DNA of 64,000 bases from Marispirochaeta aestuarii. Its GTDB lineage: Bacteria > Spirochaetota > Spirochaetia > JC444 > Marispirochaetaceae. Numbering within the stretch: position 1 is the stretch's first letter; every line of letters starts with the position of its first letter. Shown here piece after piece: positions 44,448-53,731 of this stretch. The notes under the pieces were generated by a model. The model did not search any database and had not been told where the DNA came from. It worked only from the letters and a program-made list of their open reading frames with translations. Position numbers and translations under genes: made by a program. The stretch is taken from positions 124,001 to 188,000 of the forward strand of contig NZ_MWQY01000008.1 in NCBI RefSeq assembly GCF_002087085.1, written 5' to 3'.

Positions 44448-45686
44448 ATGGATACACAAAATCCTGCACTGAAGATCCGCAGCGAAGTCGGCCCCTTGAA
44501 AACAATCCTTCTCCACCGCCCGGGAGGGGAGCTGGAACGGCTTATTCCCAAATACCTGGACGAGATGCTCTTTGAAGATATTCCCTATCTGGCACAGATG
44601 CAGGCAGAACACGACAAGTTCGCCGAAGTGCTGCGGGCCAACGGAGCGGAAGTACTCTATTTTGAAAAACTCCTTGAGGATATCCTTGAGGCCGGGAAGG
44701 TAAAAGAGGCTGTCATCGCAGAAATTACCGCCGGGCTCAGGGTAAACTCAGCACCCTTAAAAGAGGACATCCGGGCTCTCCTTGCAGGGATGCCCCCCAG
44801 GGAACTCACTGCGACCCTGCTTTCGGGCCTTTCAAAGAAAGAGGTGCCCCATTCCGAGGCGGAAAAGAGACTCTCCTTCTACATAAAGGACGAATACCCC
44901 TTCTATATCGACCCCCTGCCGAACCTGTACTTCTCCCGGGACTACGGGACGGTCATAGGTACCCGGCTTTCGGTGAACACCATGAAAGCCCGGGCCCGGA
45001 AACGTGAGAGCATGCTGCTGCAGCATATCGCTGAGCATCATCCCCGCTTCAGAGGCTGCAGACTCTGGCACCGTCACAACGAACCGGACAGCATCGAGGG
45101 GGGAGACATCCTGGTTCTGAATGATTCGGTCATCGCCGTCGGCTGCAGCGCCCGGACCAGCCCGGAGGGAATCGAGACCCTGGCATCCAGGCTTTTCGCA
45201 GAGGACGAAACAGTACGGGAAGTCCTGGTTATCCAGATTCCTTTTACCCGGGCCTATATGCACCTGGATACGGTCTTTACCATGGTGGATGTGGACAAGT
45301 TCACCATCTTTCCCGGCATCGCCGATTCGGCCCATATATTTCGCCTGAGCCCCGGGGGGCAGAAAAACAGGGGGGGAATCCGCATACGCCAGGAGAAGAA
45401 CCTGGCCAGGACTCTGGCAAAGAGTCTGAACCTCCCCGCAGTCAGGCTTATCGCCACCGGGGGCGGGGACACCTGGAGCGCCGAACGGGAACAGTGGAAC
45501 GACAGCACCAATACCCTGGCAATCGCCCCGGGCAAGGTCATAACCTACAGGCGCAACATCCTCTCCAACGAGATCCTGCGGCAGAACGGCGTGGAAGTTC
45601 TGGAGATTGCAGGGTCGGAGCTGGTGCGGGGAAGGGGCGGCCCCAGGTGCATGAGCATGCCCCTGAGGCGCAGTTCTACAGGGTAA
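44448..45686 (+). CDS. arcA: Arginine deiminase
   Basis: Hydrolyses L-arginine to citrulline and ammonia, the first step of the arginine deiminase ATP pathway. It is 412 residues. Guanidino-modifying-enzyme motifs: LHRPGGELERL, PNLYFSRDYGTVIG, EGGDILVLNDSVIAVGCSAR, THL-like YMHLDTVFTMVD and the C-terminal nucleophile in GRGGPRCMSMPL (Cys401). The rest of the pathway (arcB, arcC) is not nearby. The 3-prime end overlaps the opposite SDR gene by 11 nt. Confidence 0.94.
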   Translation: MDTQNPALKIRSEVGPLKTILLHRPGGELERLIPKYLDEMLFEDIPYLAQMQAEHDKFAEVLRANGAEVLYFEKLLEDILEAGKVKEAVIAEITAGLRVNSAPLKEDIRALLAGMPPRELTATLLSGLSKKEVPHSEAEKRLSFYIKDEYPFYIDPLPNLYFSRDYGTVIGTRLSVNTMKARARKRESMLLQHIAEHHPRFRGCRLWHRHNEPDSIEGGDILVLNDSVIAVGCSARTSPEGIETLASRLFAEDETVREVLVIQIPFTRAYMHLDTVFTMVDVDKFTIFPGIADSAHIFRLSPGGQKNRGGIRIRQEKNLARTLAKSLNLPAVRLIATGGGDTWSAEREQWNDSTNTLAIAPGKVITYRRNILSNEILRQNGVEVLEIAGSELVRGRGGPRCMSMPLRRSSTG

Positions 45687-46407
45687 AGCCGCCGTCCACA
45701 GTAAGGATCTGTCCGGTCATCAGATCGGCATCCATGAGCAGACTGACAATAACCTGGGCGACATCGTCGGGGCTGCAGACTTTCTTTAGAGGAGTCCCTT
45801 CGGACATCCTCGCGATATGATCCTCCTTGCCTGAAACCCAGCGGGTGGTGACGATTCCCGGAGCGACGGCATTCACACGCACCTCCGGCGCCAGCACGTG
45901 GGCCAGGCTTCGGGTCAGGGTGCTGACCCCTCCCTTGGACACACAGTAGGGTATGGAACTTCCGGTTCCCAGGGCGGCAATGGAAGAGACGTTGACGATT
46001 GCTCCTCTGTTTTTTCTGAGCTCCGCAGCACAGGCGCGGCTCACCTTGAAGGTTCCCTTGATATTTACATCGAAAATGGAATCCCAGTGCTCGTCCCGGA
46101 CGGCGTCCAGATCTTCCAGAGGGATGAACTCGGTTTTACCTGCATTATTAACCAGGTAATCGATGCGGCCGAAGCTCTCAAGGGTTGCGGCTGTCATCTT
46201 TTTGACTGCATCTTCATCGGCAATACTGGCACAGAAGGATATGGCTGTGCCCCCGGCAGCCCTGACATCCTTTACCGTTTTTTCAGCTTCATCCCGGGAT
46301 CGGGAATAATTAATTACACACGCAACATTCCGCCTGGCCAGCATCAGGGCTGTGGACCGCCCTATGCCGGTGCCTCCGCCGGTTATGATTGCTACTTTGT
46401 TTTCCAT
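45676..46407 (-). CDS. SDR-family oxidoreductase (FabG-like)
   Basis: A 243-residue classical SDR. It has TGGGTGIG at residues 9-16, NNAG in YLVNNAGKTEF, the catalytic YCVSK, and the C-terminal GQILTVDGG. It is closest in look to 3-oxoacyl-ACP reductases, but the family is broad and the monocistronic context says little, so the substrate is unassigned. Convergent with arcA, sharing 11 nt at the ends. Confidence 0.88.
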   Translation of the reverse strand: MENKVAIITGGGTGIGRSTALMLARRNVACVINYSRSRDEAEKTVKDVRAAGGTAISFCASIADEDAVKKMTAATLESFGRIDYLVNNAGKTEFIPLEDLDAVRDEHWDSIFDVNIKGTFKVSRACAAELRKNRGAIVNVSSIAALGTGSSIPYCVSKGGVSTLTRSLAHVLAPEVRVNAVAPGIVTTRWVSGKEDHIARMSEGTPLKKVCSPDDVAQVIVSLLMDADLMTGQILTVDGGFTL

Positions 46408-46667
46408 GGTAAAGCTCCTCGAAAATTCGTAAGGGAAAATTAATCTGACAAGATCTTAGCATGAAAGCAGGGACTACAAAAACCAGCAGACAGCACAGGG
46501 CAAGCTGCATGAGAAAGAGCTCATCTATACAATGCGCACTTTTATACACATACGACGAACATACTGCCTTTACATCCGTGCAAATTTACACAGGCCTTAT
46601 CCCATAGCTCATGACGATCTGATAAAAATCGTGTAAGGTTTTTGTTAGAAACGAAAACGGAGCCGCC

Positions 46668-48383
46668 ATGCTGAAAAAATTCATACGCTACTACCGCCCC
46701 CATCTGAGCCTCTTTGTTATTGATATGTTAGTGGCCTCCGCCATGTCGCTGCTTCTGATCTTTTTCCCCTACATAACCCGGAACCTTCTGCGAAGCTATA
46801 TACCGGAAAGCAATGTTCCCATGATCATCTGGTCCCTCGCGGCGCTTGGTTCAATCTGTCTGTTCATGCTCGTTTTGAATTATATCCGGATAAAATGGGG
46901 ACATATCCTGGGTGTGCGCATGGAAGCCGATATGCGGAAGGATATTTTCCGGCATGTGCAGAAACTCTCCTTTACCTGGTTTGACAACACAAAAACCGGC
47001 CACATCATGTCCCGAATCTCCAATGATCTGAACATGATCGCCGAAGTCGCCCACCACGCCCCGGAGGACCTGTTGATATCCCTGGTGGTATTGATCGGAG
47101 CATATATCTTCATGTTCAGCTTCAGCTGGCCCCTGGCGCTCATCTCGCTGATTCCCTTCCCCTTCATGCTGATCTGGGGAATCATTTTCGGCGGCCGAAT
47201 GCGCTCCGGCTTCCGGAAGGTGAGAAAGGAGATCGCCGAAATCAACAGCACCGTCGAAAACTCGGTCCAGGGAATCCGGGAGGTAAAGGCTTTCGCCAAT
47301 GAAGAGCTCGAAGAGGAGAAATTCCACAATTCGAATACGACCTTCCGCTATGCCAAGGAGAACGCCTACACCGCCATGGCAGGCTTCCACTCGGTAATCC
47401 ATTTTCTCCGGGACTCCTACTATCTCGTGGTCGTGGGCGGCGGAGTGCTGCTTATATTTCACGGGCTTATCGAGGTCTACGACCTGCTCTCCTTTGTACT
47501 TTTTGTGGGGATCATACTGCCCCCCATCGACAGACTGATCAACTTTAATGAGCAGCTGCAGCAGGGGACCGCCGCCTTCGAACGCTTTGTGGAAATCATG
47601 GAGATTGAACCCGACATCGCTGACCGTCCGGGATCAAAAACCCTCGCGGAGCACAGCAGGGAGATTCGCTTCAGGGATGTGCATTTCAGCTATGCCGGAT
47701 CCCCCGAGCCGGTCCTGAAGGGAATCAACCTGACTGTCCCCTTCGGCAGCAAGGTGGCTCTGGTGGGTGAGTCGGGAGCCGGAAAAAGCACCCTGGTTTC
47801 GCTGATCCCCCGGTTCTACGAGGTCAGTCAGGGAGAGATCAGCATCGACGGGATGGATGTGAAAAACCTGACCCAGAAATCCCTCAGGGAGCAGACAGGA
47901 ATCGTACAGCAGAACGTTTTTCTCTTCGACACCTCCTTACGGGAAAACATCATGTACGGCAATCCCCTGGCAACGGAAGAGGAGATGGTCCGGGCGGCAA
48001 GCTGGGCAAACATTCTGGATTTTATTCAAAGTCTGCCGGAGGGCTTCGATACCGAAGTGGGAGAACGGGGAGTAAAGCTGTCGGGAGGACAGAAGCAGCG
48101 TATAGCCATTGCCAGGGTCTTTCTGAAGAATCCCCCCATTCTGATCCTTGACGAGGCGACATCCGCCCTCGATACCGAATCGGAAGCCCTTATCCAAAAT
48201 GCCATGTTCAGGCTGGCGGAAAACCGTACCACCATAATAATTGCCCACCGGCTTTCCACCGTCAGAAACGTTGACAGAATCTATGTAATGAAGGAGGGGC
48301 GTATCATTGAAGAGGGAGCACACTCTGAACTGCTGGCATTGAAAGGGTACTATGAACGATTATATACCCAGCGAAGACTCTGA
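46668..48383 (+). CDS. ABC transporter, fused permease and ATP-binding protein (MsbA-like exporter)
   Basis: A 571-residue half-transporter that would act as a homodimer exporting lipids, drugs or peptides. The membrane domain (about 1-310) has six helices. The ATPase domain has Walker A GESGAGKSTL, signature LSGGQKQRIAIARVF, Walker B ILILDEATSALD and the H-loop IIAHRLST. CGGAG precedes the ATG. It is monocistronic; the substrate cannot be predicted from sequence. Confidence 0.93.
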   Translation: MLKKFIRYYRPHLSLFVIDMLVASAMSLLLIFFPYITRNLLRSYIPESNVPMIIWSLAALGSICLFMLVLNYIRIKWGHILGVRMEADMRKDIFRHVQKLSFTWFDNTKTGHIMSRISNDLNMIAEVAHHAPEDLLISLVVLIGAYIFMFSFSWPLALISLIPFPFMLIWGIIFGGRMRSGFRKVRKEIAEINSTVENSVQGIREVKAFANEELEEEKFHNSNTTFRYAKENAYTAMAGFHSVIHFLRDSYYLVVVGGGVLLIFHGLIEVYDLLSFVLFVGIILPPIDRLINFNEQLQQGTAAFERFVEIMEIEPDIADRPGSKTLAEHSREIRFRDVHFSYAGSPEPVLKGINLTVPFGSKVALVGESGAGKSTLVSLIPRFYEVSQGEISIDGMDVKNLTQKSLREQTGIVQQNVFLFDTSLRENIMYGNPLATEEEMVRAASWANILDFIQSLPEGFDTEVGERGVKLSGGQKQRIAIARVFLKNPPILILDEATSALDTESEALIQNAMFRLAENRTTIIIAHRLSTVRNVDRIYVMKEGRIIEEGAHSELLALKGYYERLYTQRRL

Positions 48384-48531
48384 AAAAAAGTTCAACATCA
48401 AATTTTAACCAAAATATCCTCCCGCAAGGGCTTCACAAAAAAAACAAGCCTTTACGGGGGAGAATTTCATTAATCTTTTTACAAATGACGAAAGTCGAAT
48501 TACAATAAAATCAAAAATAGGAGGCCCGCCG

Positions 48532-49068
48532 ATGGAACTGACCATCAAGGAAATCCCCGCGGCATTCAAAGCCAATATACCCCAGGGGATGCGCCTTTTT
48601 GCCAAGCACGGAAAAGAGGTACTTCTCGTTGAATCTGTTTTCTGTCCCAACGGCCACAACCTGCTGGTGGACAGCGTACGTATTCACGATGAGCCCTCCA
48701 TACGCCTGAATATCAGGCTGGGAAACCAGAAGGGAGTGGTGTTCCTCGACTCCTTCTGGGGAAGCCACGCGAATCTTTTTTCGTTTCTTCCCACGAAGAT
48801 GGAGGCGGACAGCGCAGTGGAAGCCCACTGCCCCTACTGCGATGTTCTTCTTAACGTCAAACAGCCCTGCGAAAACAAGGATTGCGATTCCCGGGAACAG
48901 ATCGCCCTCTATCTTCCGGGACGCAACAACAGGATCTACATCTGTCCCAAGGTGGCCTGCCCCCATCACATGCTGGTGGTGGAGGAGATACCCCACGACA
49001 TTCTGGAAGTCATAGATGAAATCAACTACTTCGGTACCGGTCAGGACGAAGTTTTCGGGGGGATCTGA
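48532..49068 (+). CDS. Conserved protein with zinc-ribbon-like cysteines, upstream of 2-oxoacid oxidoreductase
   Basis: A 178-residue protein, not recognised as a named family. Cysteine pairs that could bind zinc or iron: VFCPNGH near 37, HCPYC near 98, CENKDC, YICPKVACPHH near 140. No membrane segment. It starts the operon, after GGAGG, and its stop overlaps the ferredoxin gene (TGATG), so it probably serves the oxidoreductase, for instance in assembly or regulation. That role is inference from context. Confidence 0.82.
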   Translation: MELTIKEIPAAFKANIPQGMRLFAKHGKEVLLVESVFCPNGHNLLVDSVRIHDEPSIRLNIRLGNQKGVVFLDSFWGSHANLFSFLPTKMEADSAVEAHCPYCDVLLNVKQPCENKDCDSREQIALYLPGRNNRIYICPKVACPHHMLVVEEIPHDILEVIDEINYFGTGQDEVFGGI

Positions 49069-49292
49069 TGAATTACGTTCGAATAGCCGCAGACGAGTGC
49101 AAGGGCTGCCGCCTCTGCGTGCAGAACTGTCCCAACAACTGCCTGGGAATCGGTTCCGAGATAAACCAGATGGGATATCAGGCCGCGGTCTTCAAAAACC
49201 CCAACTGTACCGCCTGCGGAATATGCTTCTACGTCTGTCCGGAACCCGGCGCCGTTACGGTGTATAAGAACGAGGAGCGGATCAATGCATAA
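49068..49292 (+). CDS. vorD: 2-oxoacid:ferredoxin oxidoreductase, delta (ferredoxin) subunit
   Basis: A 74-residue ferredoxin with two 4Fe-4S motifs: CKGCRLCVQNCP and CTACGICFYVCP. It is the usual electron-accepting subunit of VOR/KOR-type enzymes, passing electrons from the ThDP subunit to free ferredoxin. It overlaps the genes on both sides (1 nt and 8 nt). Confidence 0.9.
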   Translation: MNYVRIAADECKGCRLCVQNCPNNCLGIGSEINQMGYQAAVFKNPNCTACGICFYVCPEPGAVTVYKNEERINA

Positions 49293-50343
49293 GCAGCTGA
49301 TGAAAGGAAACGAAGCAGTCATATACGGCGCCCTGCTGGGAGGCGCTACCCACTTTTTCGGCTACCCCATAACACCGGCCAGCGAAATAGCCCACGCCGC
49401 GGCGGCCTACTTCAGGGCCGCCGGCAGAGTATTTCTCCAGGGCGAGTCGGAGGTCAGCGTTATCAACATGATCTACGGTGCCGCCGGTGCCGGAGCCCGG
49501 GTCATGTCCGCCTCATCCGGGCCGGGGGTAGCCCTTATGGCCGAAGGGATCTCCTACATAGCCGGAGCGGAACTGCCCGCGGTCCTTGTGGATGTACAGC
49601 GTGCCGGTCCGGGACTCGGCAACATATGGCCGGAACAGTCCGATTACAACATGGTGGTAAAAGGGGGAGGCCACGGAAACTACCGCAACATAGTGCTGGC
49701 CCCGAACTCTGCCCAGGAGATGTGCGATTTTACCTACAGGGCTTTTGAGCTGGCGGACAAATACCGCATGCTCGTTTTCATTCTGACGGATGCCTATATC
49801 GGACAGATGATGGAGCCCGTCTCCTTCCCGGAAAAAGTACTCCACGGAGAACGCCACCCATGGGCGGTCTATGGAGACTCCCGGAGCAGGGAAAACCTTA
49901 TCACCTCCATCCTGATGAACAGGGAGCTGCTGTCCCGGCACAACCTCCACCTCCAGGAGAAGTACCGGCGCATCGAGAAGGAGATATGCGATTTCCAGGA
50001 AGTACAGACAGAAGATGCCGAGCTGATCTTCGTGGCCTACGGAATCAGTTCCAGGCTCTGTTACTCTGCGGTATCCCAGCTGAGAAAAAAGGGAATAAAA
50101 GCCGGACTGCTGAGGCCCAGGACCCTCTATCCCTTCCCGCGGCAGCGCCTCAAGGAGCTTTCTTCCTCGGCAAAACTGTTTATCACCGTGGAACTGTCCA
50201 ATGGACAGATGGCCGACGATGTGGAACTCGCCCTCGAGGGCCGCAGGCCTCATCTGCTGTACAACTGGATGGGCGGTGTAGTTCCGGAGGTGTCGGAGAT
50301 TATAGCCCGCACCGAGTCCGACATGCAGGGGGTACCGGTATGA
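49285..50343 (+). CDS. vorB: 2-oxoacid:ferredoxin oxidoreductase, alpha subunit
   Basis: A 352-residue alpha subunit (pyrimidine-binding and transketolase C-terminal-type domains). Motifs: GNEAVIYGALLGGATHFFGY with PITPASEI, VMSASSGPGVALMAEGISY, LVDVQRAGPGLG and PEQSDYN. The layout with a separate small ferredoxin and the operon partners butyrate kinase and phosphate butyryltransferase favour a branched-chain 2-oxoacid (VOR) role over pyruvate. Confidence 0.9.
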   Translation: MHKQLMKGNEAVIYGALLGGATHFFGYPITPASEIAHAAAAYFRAAGRVFLQGESEVSVINMIYGAAGAGARVMSASSGPGVALMAEGISYIAGAELPAVLVDVQRAGPGLGNIWPEQSDYNMVVKGGGHGNYRNIVLAPNSAQEMCDFTYRAFELADKYRMLVFILTDAYIGQMMEPVSFPEKVLHGERHPWAVYGDSRSRENLITSILMNRELLSRHNLHLQEKYRRIEKEICDFQEVQTEDAELIFVAYGISSRLCYSAVSQLRKKGIKAGLLRPRTLYPFPRQRLKELSSSAKLFITVELSNGQMADDVELALEGRRPHLLYNWMGGVVPEVSEIIARTESDMQGVPV

Positions 50344-51743
50344 TAGTAAAGGAAAAACCGAAAAGCTTCTACGAGGTCTTTGAACGCAAGGGCCCCGGGC
50401 AGAAAACGACCCATTACTGCCCCGGATGCGGCCACGGCACGGCGCATAAGCTTCTTGCCGAGATTATCGACGAGATGGGTATTCAGGACCGGACGGTGTT
50501 TCTCTCCCCCGTGGGATGTTCCGTCTTTGCCTACTACTATTTTGACACCGGGAATATTCAGTGCTCCCACGGCCGCGCACCGGCGGTGGGCACCGGGGTC
50601 AAACGGGTCCGGGACGATGCGGTGGTCATCTCCTATCAGGGAGACGGAGACCTGGCCGGAATCGGCACTACGGAAATAATCCACGCCGCCAACCGCGGGG
50701 AAAACATGACGGTCATTTTCATCAACAACGCCATCTACGGTATGACCGGCGGCCAGATGGCACCCACGACCCTCAGCGGACAGAAGACCCTGACTACCCC
50801 CGAAGGACGTGACCTGTCCCTTGACGGGGCACCCATCGGCATGGCGGAGGTCATGAATGCCCTTGCCCCTCCGGTGTATATCGAACGGGTGAGTCTCTCC
50901 TCCCCCGCCGGCATAATGAAGACCCGCCGGGCTTTCAAAAAGGCCCTTCAGAATCAGATCGACAAAAAAGGCTTCTCCTTCGTGGAAGTTCTCTCCCCCT
51001 GCCCCATCAACTGGAAGATGGACCCCGTCAGGGCCCGGGAATGGATGAAGGAGACCATGGAGGAGATCTTTCCCCCGGGATGTCTGCGGGACACCGCCGA
51101 TCAGTGCACGCCCCACACCCTGCTGAAACCCCTGAACGACCGGGAGCTCATGGACCTTTTCCGGGTAAAAAAGGAACTGCCCCAGGTGCAGAAACAGGAA
51201 CTGCCCCAGGAGCAGCACATCAAGATATCCGGCTTCGGCGGACAGGGCGTACTGTCAGCGGGAATTCTGCTGGCCAACTGCGTTATCGCCGAAGGCCTTG
51301 AAGCAACCTGGCTCCCCTCCTACGGACCGGAGATGCGCGGCGGAACCGCCAATGCCAGCGTCATTCTTTCGCAGGAGGCGATAGGTTCTCCCGTTGTCGA
51401 CGAGCCGAACGTTCTCATGGCGATGAATCTTCCCTCACTCCTGAATTTCGAGGAAAAGGTGCTCCCGGGAGGACTCATAATCGTCAACTCCTCAGTCGTT
51501 GACCGCAAGGTGAAGCGAAAAGACGTCAAAGCCCTGTATGTACCCGCCTCCGAGATGGCCAGAAACGAAGGATTGATCTCAGCGGCCAATATCGTAATGC
51601 TGACGGTGTATCTGCTTGAGTCCCGGGTTGTGGATCTGGAGACCTTCAAGGCAGTTCTGCCCCTCAGCCTGAAAAAGAAGGAGTTCCTGGATCTTAACCT
51701 GCGGCTCATACAAAAGGCAGAAGCCTTTTATGCGGGCCTCTGA
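50340..51743 (+). CDS. 2-oxoacid:ferredoxin oxidoreductase, beta-gamma fusion
   Basis: A 467-residue protein joining two subunits that are normally separate. Residues 1-285 are the ThDP-binding beta subunit (HYCPGCGHGTAHK, SPVGCSVFAYYYFDT, GDGDLAGIGTTEI, NNAIYGMTGGQMAPTT). Residues 293-467 are the gamma subunit (IKISGFGGQGVLSAG, SYGPEMRGGTANASVI). They are linked by a Q/P-rich hinge with repeated Q-K-Q-E-L-P-Q. The real start is the ATG at 50340, overlapping the alpha stop; the open frame continues upstream inside the alpha gene. Confidence 0.92.
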   Translation: MIVKEKPKSFYEVFERKGPGQKTTHYCPGCGHGTAHKLLAEIIDEMGIQDRTVFLSPVGCSVFAYYYFDTGNIQCSHGRAPAVGTGVKRVRDDAVVISYQGDGDLAGIGTTEIIHAANRGENMTVIFINNAIYGMTGGQMAPTTLSGQKTLTTPEGRDLSLDGAPIGMAEVMNALAPPVYIERVSLSSPAGIMKTRRAFKKALQNQIDKKGFSFVEVLSPCPINWKMDPVRAREWMKETMEEIFPPGCLRDTADQCTPHTLLKPLNDRELMDLFRVKKELPQVQKQELPQEQHIKISGFGGQGVLSAGILLANCVIAEGLEATWLPSYGPEMRGGTANASVILSQEAIGSPVVDEPNVLMAMNLPSLLNFEEKVLPGGLIIVNSSVVDRKVKRKDVKALYVPASEMARNEGLISAANIVMLTVYLLESRVVDLETFKAVLPLSLKKKEFLDLNLRLIQKAEAFYAGL

Positions 51744-52815
51744 CTCCATCTTTGTCCTGGTTATAAACCCGGGATCCACCTCCACCAAGCTGGCTCTCTT
51801 TCACGGGGAGACATGCCTGCAGAATTATACAATCCGCCATTCCGCAGAGGAGCTGAGGCGGTTCTCCTCCGTCGCCGGGCAGAAGAATTACCGAAAGGAG
51901 CTGACCGAGACCTTTATCAGCGACACGCTGCCGAAGGATGCAGAGCTTGCGGCCGTCATCGGCCGGGGCGGACTCCTGGCACCTTTGGAAAGCGGGGTCT
52001 ACTCCGTGAACAGCAGCATGCTGGAGGACCTGGAAAGCGCCCGCTGGGGAGAGCATGCAAGCAACCTGGGAGCAATCCTTGCGGAGGAAATCGCCCGGCC
52101 CAGGGGCATACCCTCCTACATTGCAGACCCGGTTGTTGTGGACGAAATGCTTGACGAAGCCCGCTTCTCCGGCTGCCCGGAGATACAGCGGGTCAGTATC
52201 TTTCACGCCCTGAACCAGAAATCCGCCGCACGCAAGGCCGCAGCCCGGCTCGGCAAAAGCTATGAAGAGCTGAACCTTATTGTAGCTCACCTTGGGGGGG
52301 GGATCTCAGTTGGCGCCCACCGCCGGGGACGGGTCATCGATGTAAATAACGCCCTGGATGGGGACGGTCCCTTTTCCCCGGAACGCAGCGGAGGCCTTCC
52401 GGCAGGTCAGCTTGTCAGCCTGGCCCTGGAGTACCGGGACAGAGAAAAGGAAATCAGAAAAAAGATTGTCGGACAGGGCGGAATGGTCGCCTATCTGGGG
52501 ACCAACGATCTTCAGGCAGCCCTGGAGCGCATAAACGCCGGAGACACGAAGGCAGAAGCCGTGGTCCGCGCCATGGCCTACCAGGTCGCCAAGGAGATTG
52601 CTTCCCACGGTGCAACCCTCAAAGGGCGTATCGATGGAATAGTACTGACCGGAGGAATAGCCTGCAGCGGCTATGTAACGGACCTTATCCGAGAAAGGGT
52701 CTCGTACCTCGCACCCGTGCTTGTAATAGAAGGAGAGCGCGAAATGGAGGCCCTTGCAGAGAACGCCCTTGGGGCACTGAACAGAACCCGGACGATTAAG
52801 GAGTACCGCCGGTGA
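51730..52815 (+). CDS. buk: Butyrate kinase (branched-chain acid kinase)
   Basis: A 361-residue ASKHA-fold kinase. Motifs: VINPGSTSTKLALF (phosphate 1), IGRGGLL, VSIFHALNQKS, VAHLGGGISVGAH (phosphate 2) and VLTGGIACSGYV (adenosine). It makes ATP from an acyl phosphate. Paired with phosphate butyryltransferase and the 2-oxoacid oxidoreductase, it probably phosphorylates ADP with isobutyryl-, isovaleryl- or 2-methylbutyryl-phosphate. It overlaps both neighbours. Confidence 0.93.
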   Translation: MRASDSIFVLVINPGSTSTKLALFHGETCLQNYTIRHSAEELRRFSSVAGQKNYRKELTETFISDTLPKDAELAAVIGRGGLLAPLESGVYSVNSSMLEDLESARWGEHASNLGAILAEEIARPRGIPSYIADPVVVDEMLDEARFSGCPEIQRVSIFHALNQKSAARKAAARLGKSYEELNLIVAHLGGGISVGAHRRGRVIDVNNALDGDGPFSPERSGGLPAGQLVSLALEYRDREKEIRKKIVGQGGMVAYLGTNDLQAALERINAGDTKAEAVVRAMAYQVAKEIASHGATLKGRIDGIVLTGGIACSGYVTDLIRERVSYLAPVLVIEGEREMEALAENALGALNRTRTIKEYRR

Positions 52816-53687
52816 AGCTCGATCAGTTTCTTAAAGTCGAAAGGAAGACGACGGTCGCAGTCCCCTTCCCCGAGGATGATGCAATCCTGAAGACCTGTAA
52901 AACAGCGGCGGATCAGGACTGGGCCAGCTTCCTTTTTATCGGAAATCCGGAAACAATCGAAAAGGCCGCCGCAAATACAGGCCTTAAACCCGGTTCCTAC
53001 AAATGTGAGAAGGCGGAAAATGAGACCGAAGCCTGCGCTCTTACAGCCAGATACATAAAGGAAGGGAAAGCCCAGGTCGCCATGAAGGGACAGGTGCATA
53101 CCGGGGAGTTCAGCCGCGCCCTCTTCTCGAAGGATGCCGGACTGCTGGAACCGGGCAGACTCGTCAGCCACATGGCACTGTGTCAGGTGGCCTCGTATCA
53201 CAAGCTGCTCTTTCTTACGGACTGCGCCATAAACATCAGGCCGGATTACGCGGATAAACTCCGTATACTCGATAACGCCGTCGATCTTGCGAAGCGGCTC
53301 GGCATATCCAGGCCGAAGGTCGGCCTGGTGGCCCCGGTGGAAACGGTAAATCCCAAGATAGACTCAACAACCGATGCGGAGAAGCTTCGCCGTGAATATG
53401 ATCCGCAAAAAGCCCTGCTGGGAGGCCCCTTCGGCCTGGATGTCGCCCTCTCTGCAGAAGCGGCGCGGATAAAAAAGATAGAGAGTCCCGTTGCTGGAGA
53501 CGTGGACATTCTTCTATTTCCGGAGCTGAACTCCGGCAACGCCGTCTACAAAACCCTCACCGTTCTGGCCGGAGCGACCATCGCCGGCCTTCTGATCGGC
53601 CTTCAGGCTCCCGTGGTGCTTACCTCCCGGGCCGACAATGCTGAGACCAAACTACTGTCCCTGAAATTAGGCCTCGCCTCCGTGTAA
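52812..53687 (+). CDS. ptb: Phosphate butyryltransferase
   Basis: A 291-residue phosphotransacylase of the PTA/PTB family that exchanges CoA for phosphate on short or branched acyl-CoA. Segments: AQVAMKGQVHTGEFSRALF, LTDCAINIRPDYADKLRILD, GPFGLDVALSAEAARIK and LLFPELNSGNAVYKTL followed by TVLAGA, all typical of Ptb. ATGA-type (GTGA) overlap with buk. Last gene of the VOR-buk-ptb operon. Confidence 0.93.
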   Translation: MKLDQFLKVERKTTVAVPFPEDDAILKTCKTAADQDWASFLFIGNPETIEKAAANTGLKPGSYKCEKAENETEACALTARYIKEGKAQVAMKGQVHTGEFSRALFSKDAGLLEPGRLVSHMALCQVASYHKLLFLTDCAINIRPDYADKLRILDNAVDLAKRLGISRPKVGLVAPVETVNPKIDSTTDAEKLRREYDPQKALLGGPFGLDVALSAEAARIKKIESPVAGDVDILLFPELNSGNAVYKTLTVLAGATIAGLLIGLQAPVVLTSRADNAETKLLSLKLGLASV

Positions 53688-53731
53688 ATCCGGACACCGG
53701 GGAATGAAGCTGGACCTTTGCGCCAGATATA

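Noticed and set aside
49860-50339. 160-residue N-terminal extension of the VOR beta-gamma gene
   Set aside because: It lies inside the alpha subunit gene; the CPGCGHG-containing beta domain starts properly at the ATGA overlap at 50340.
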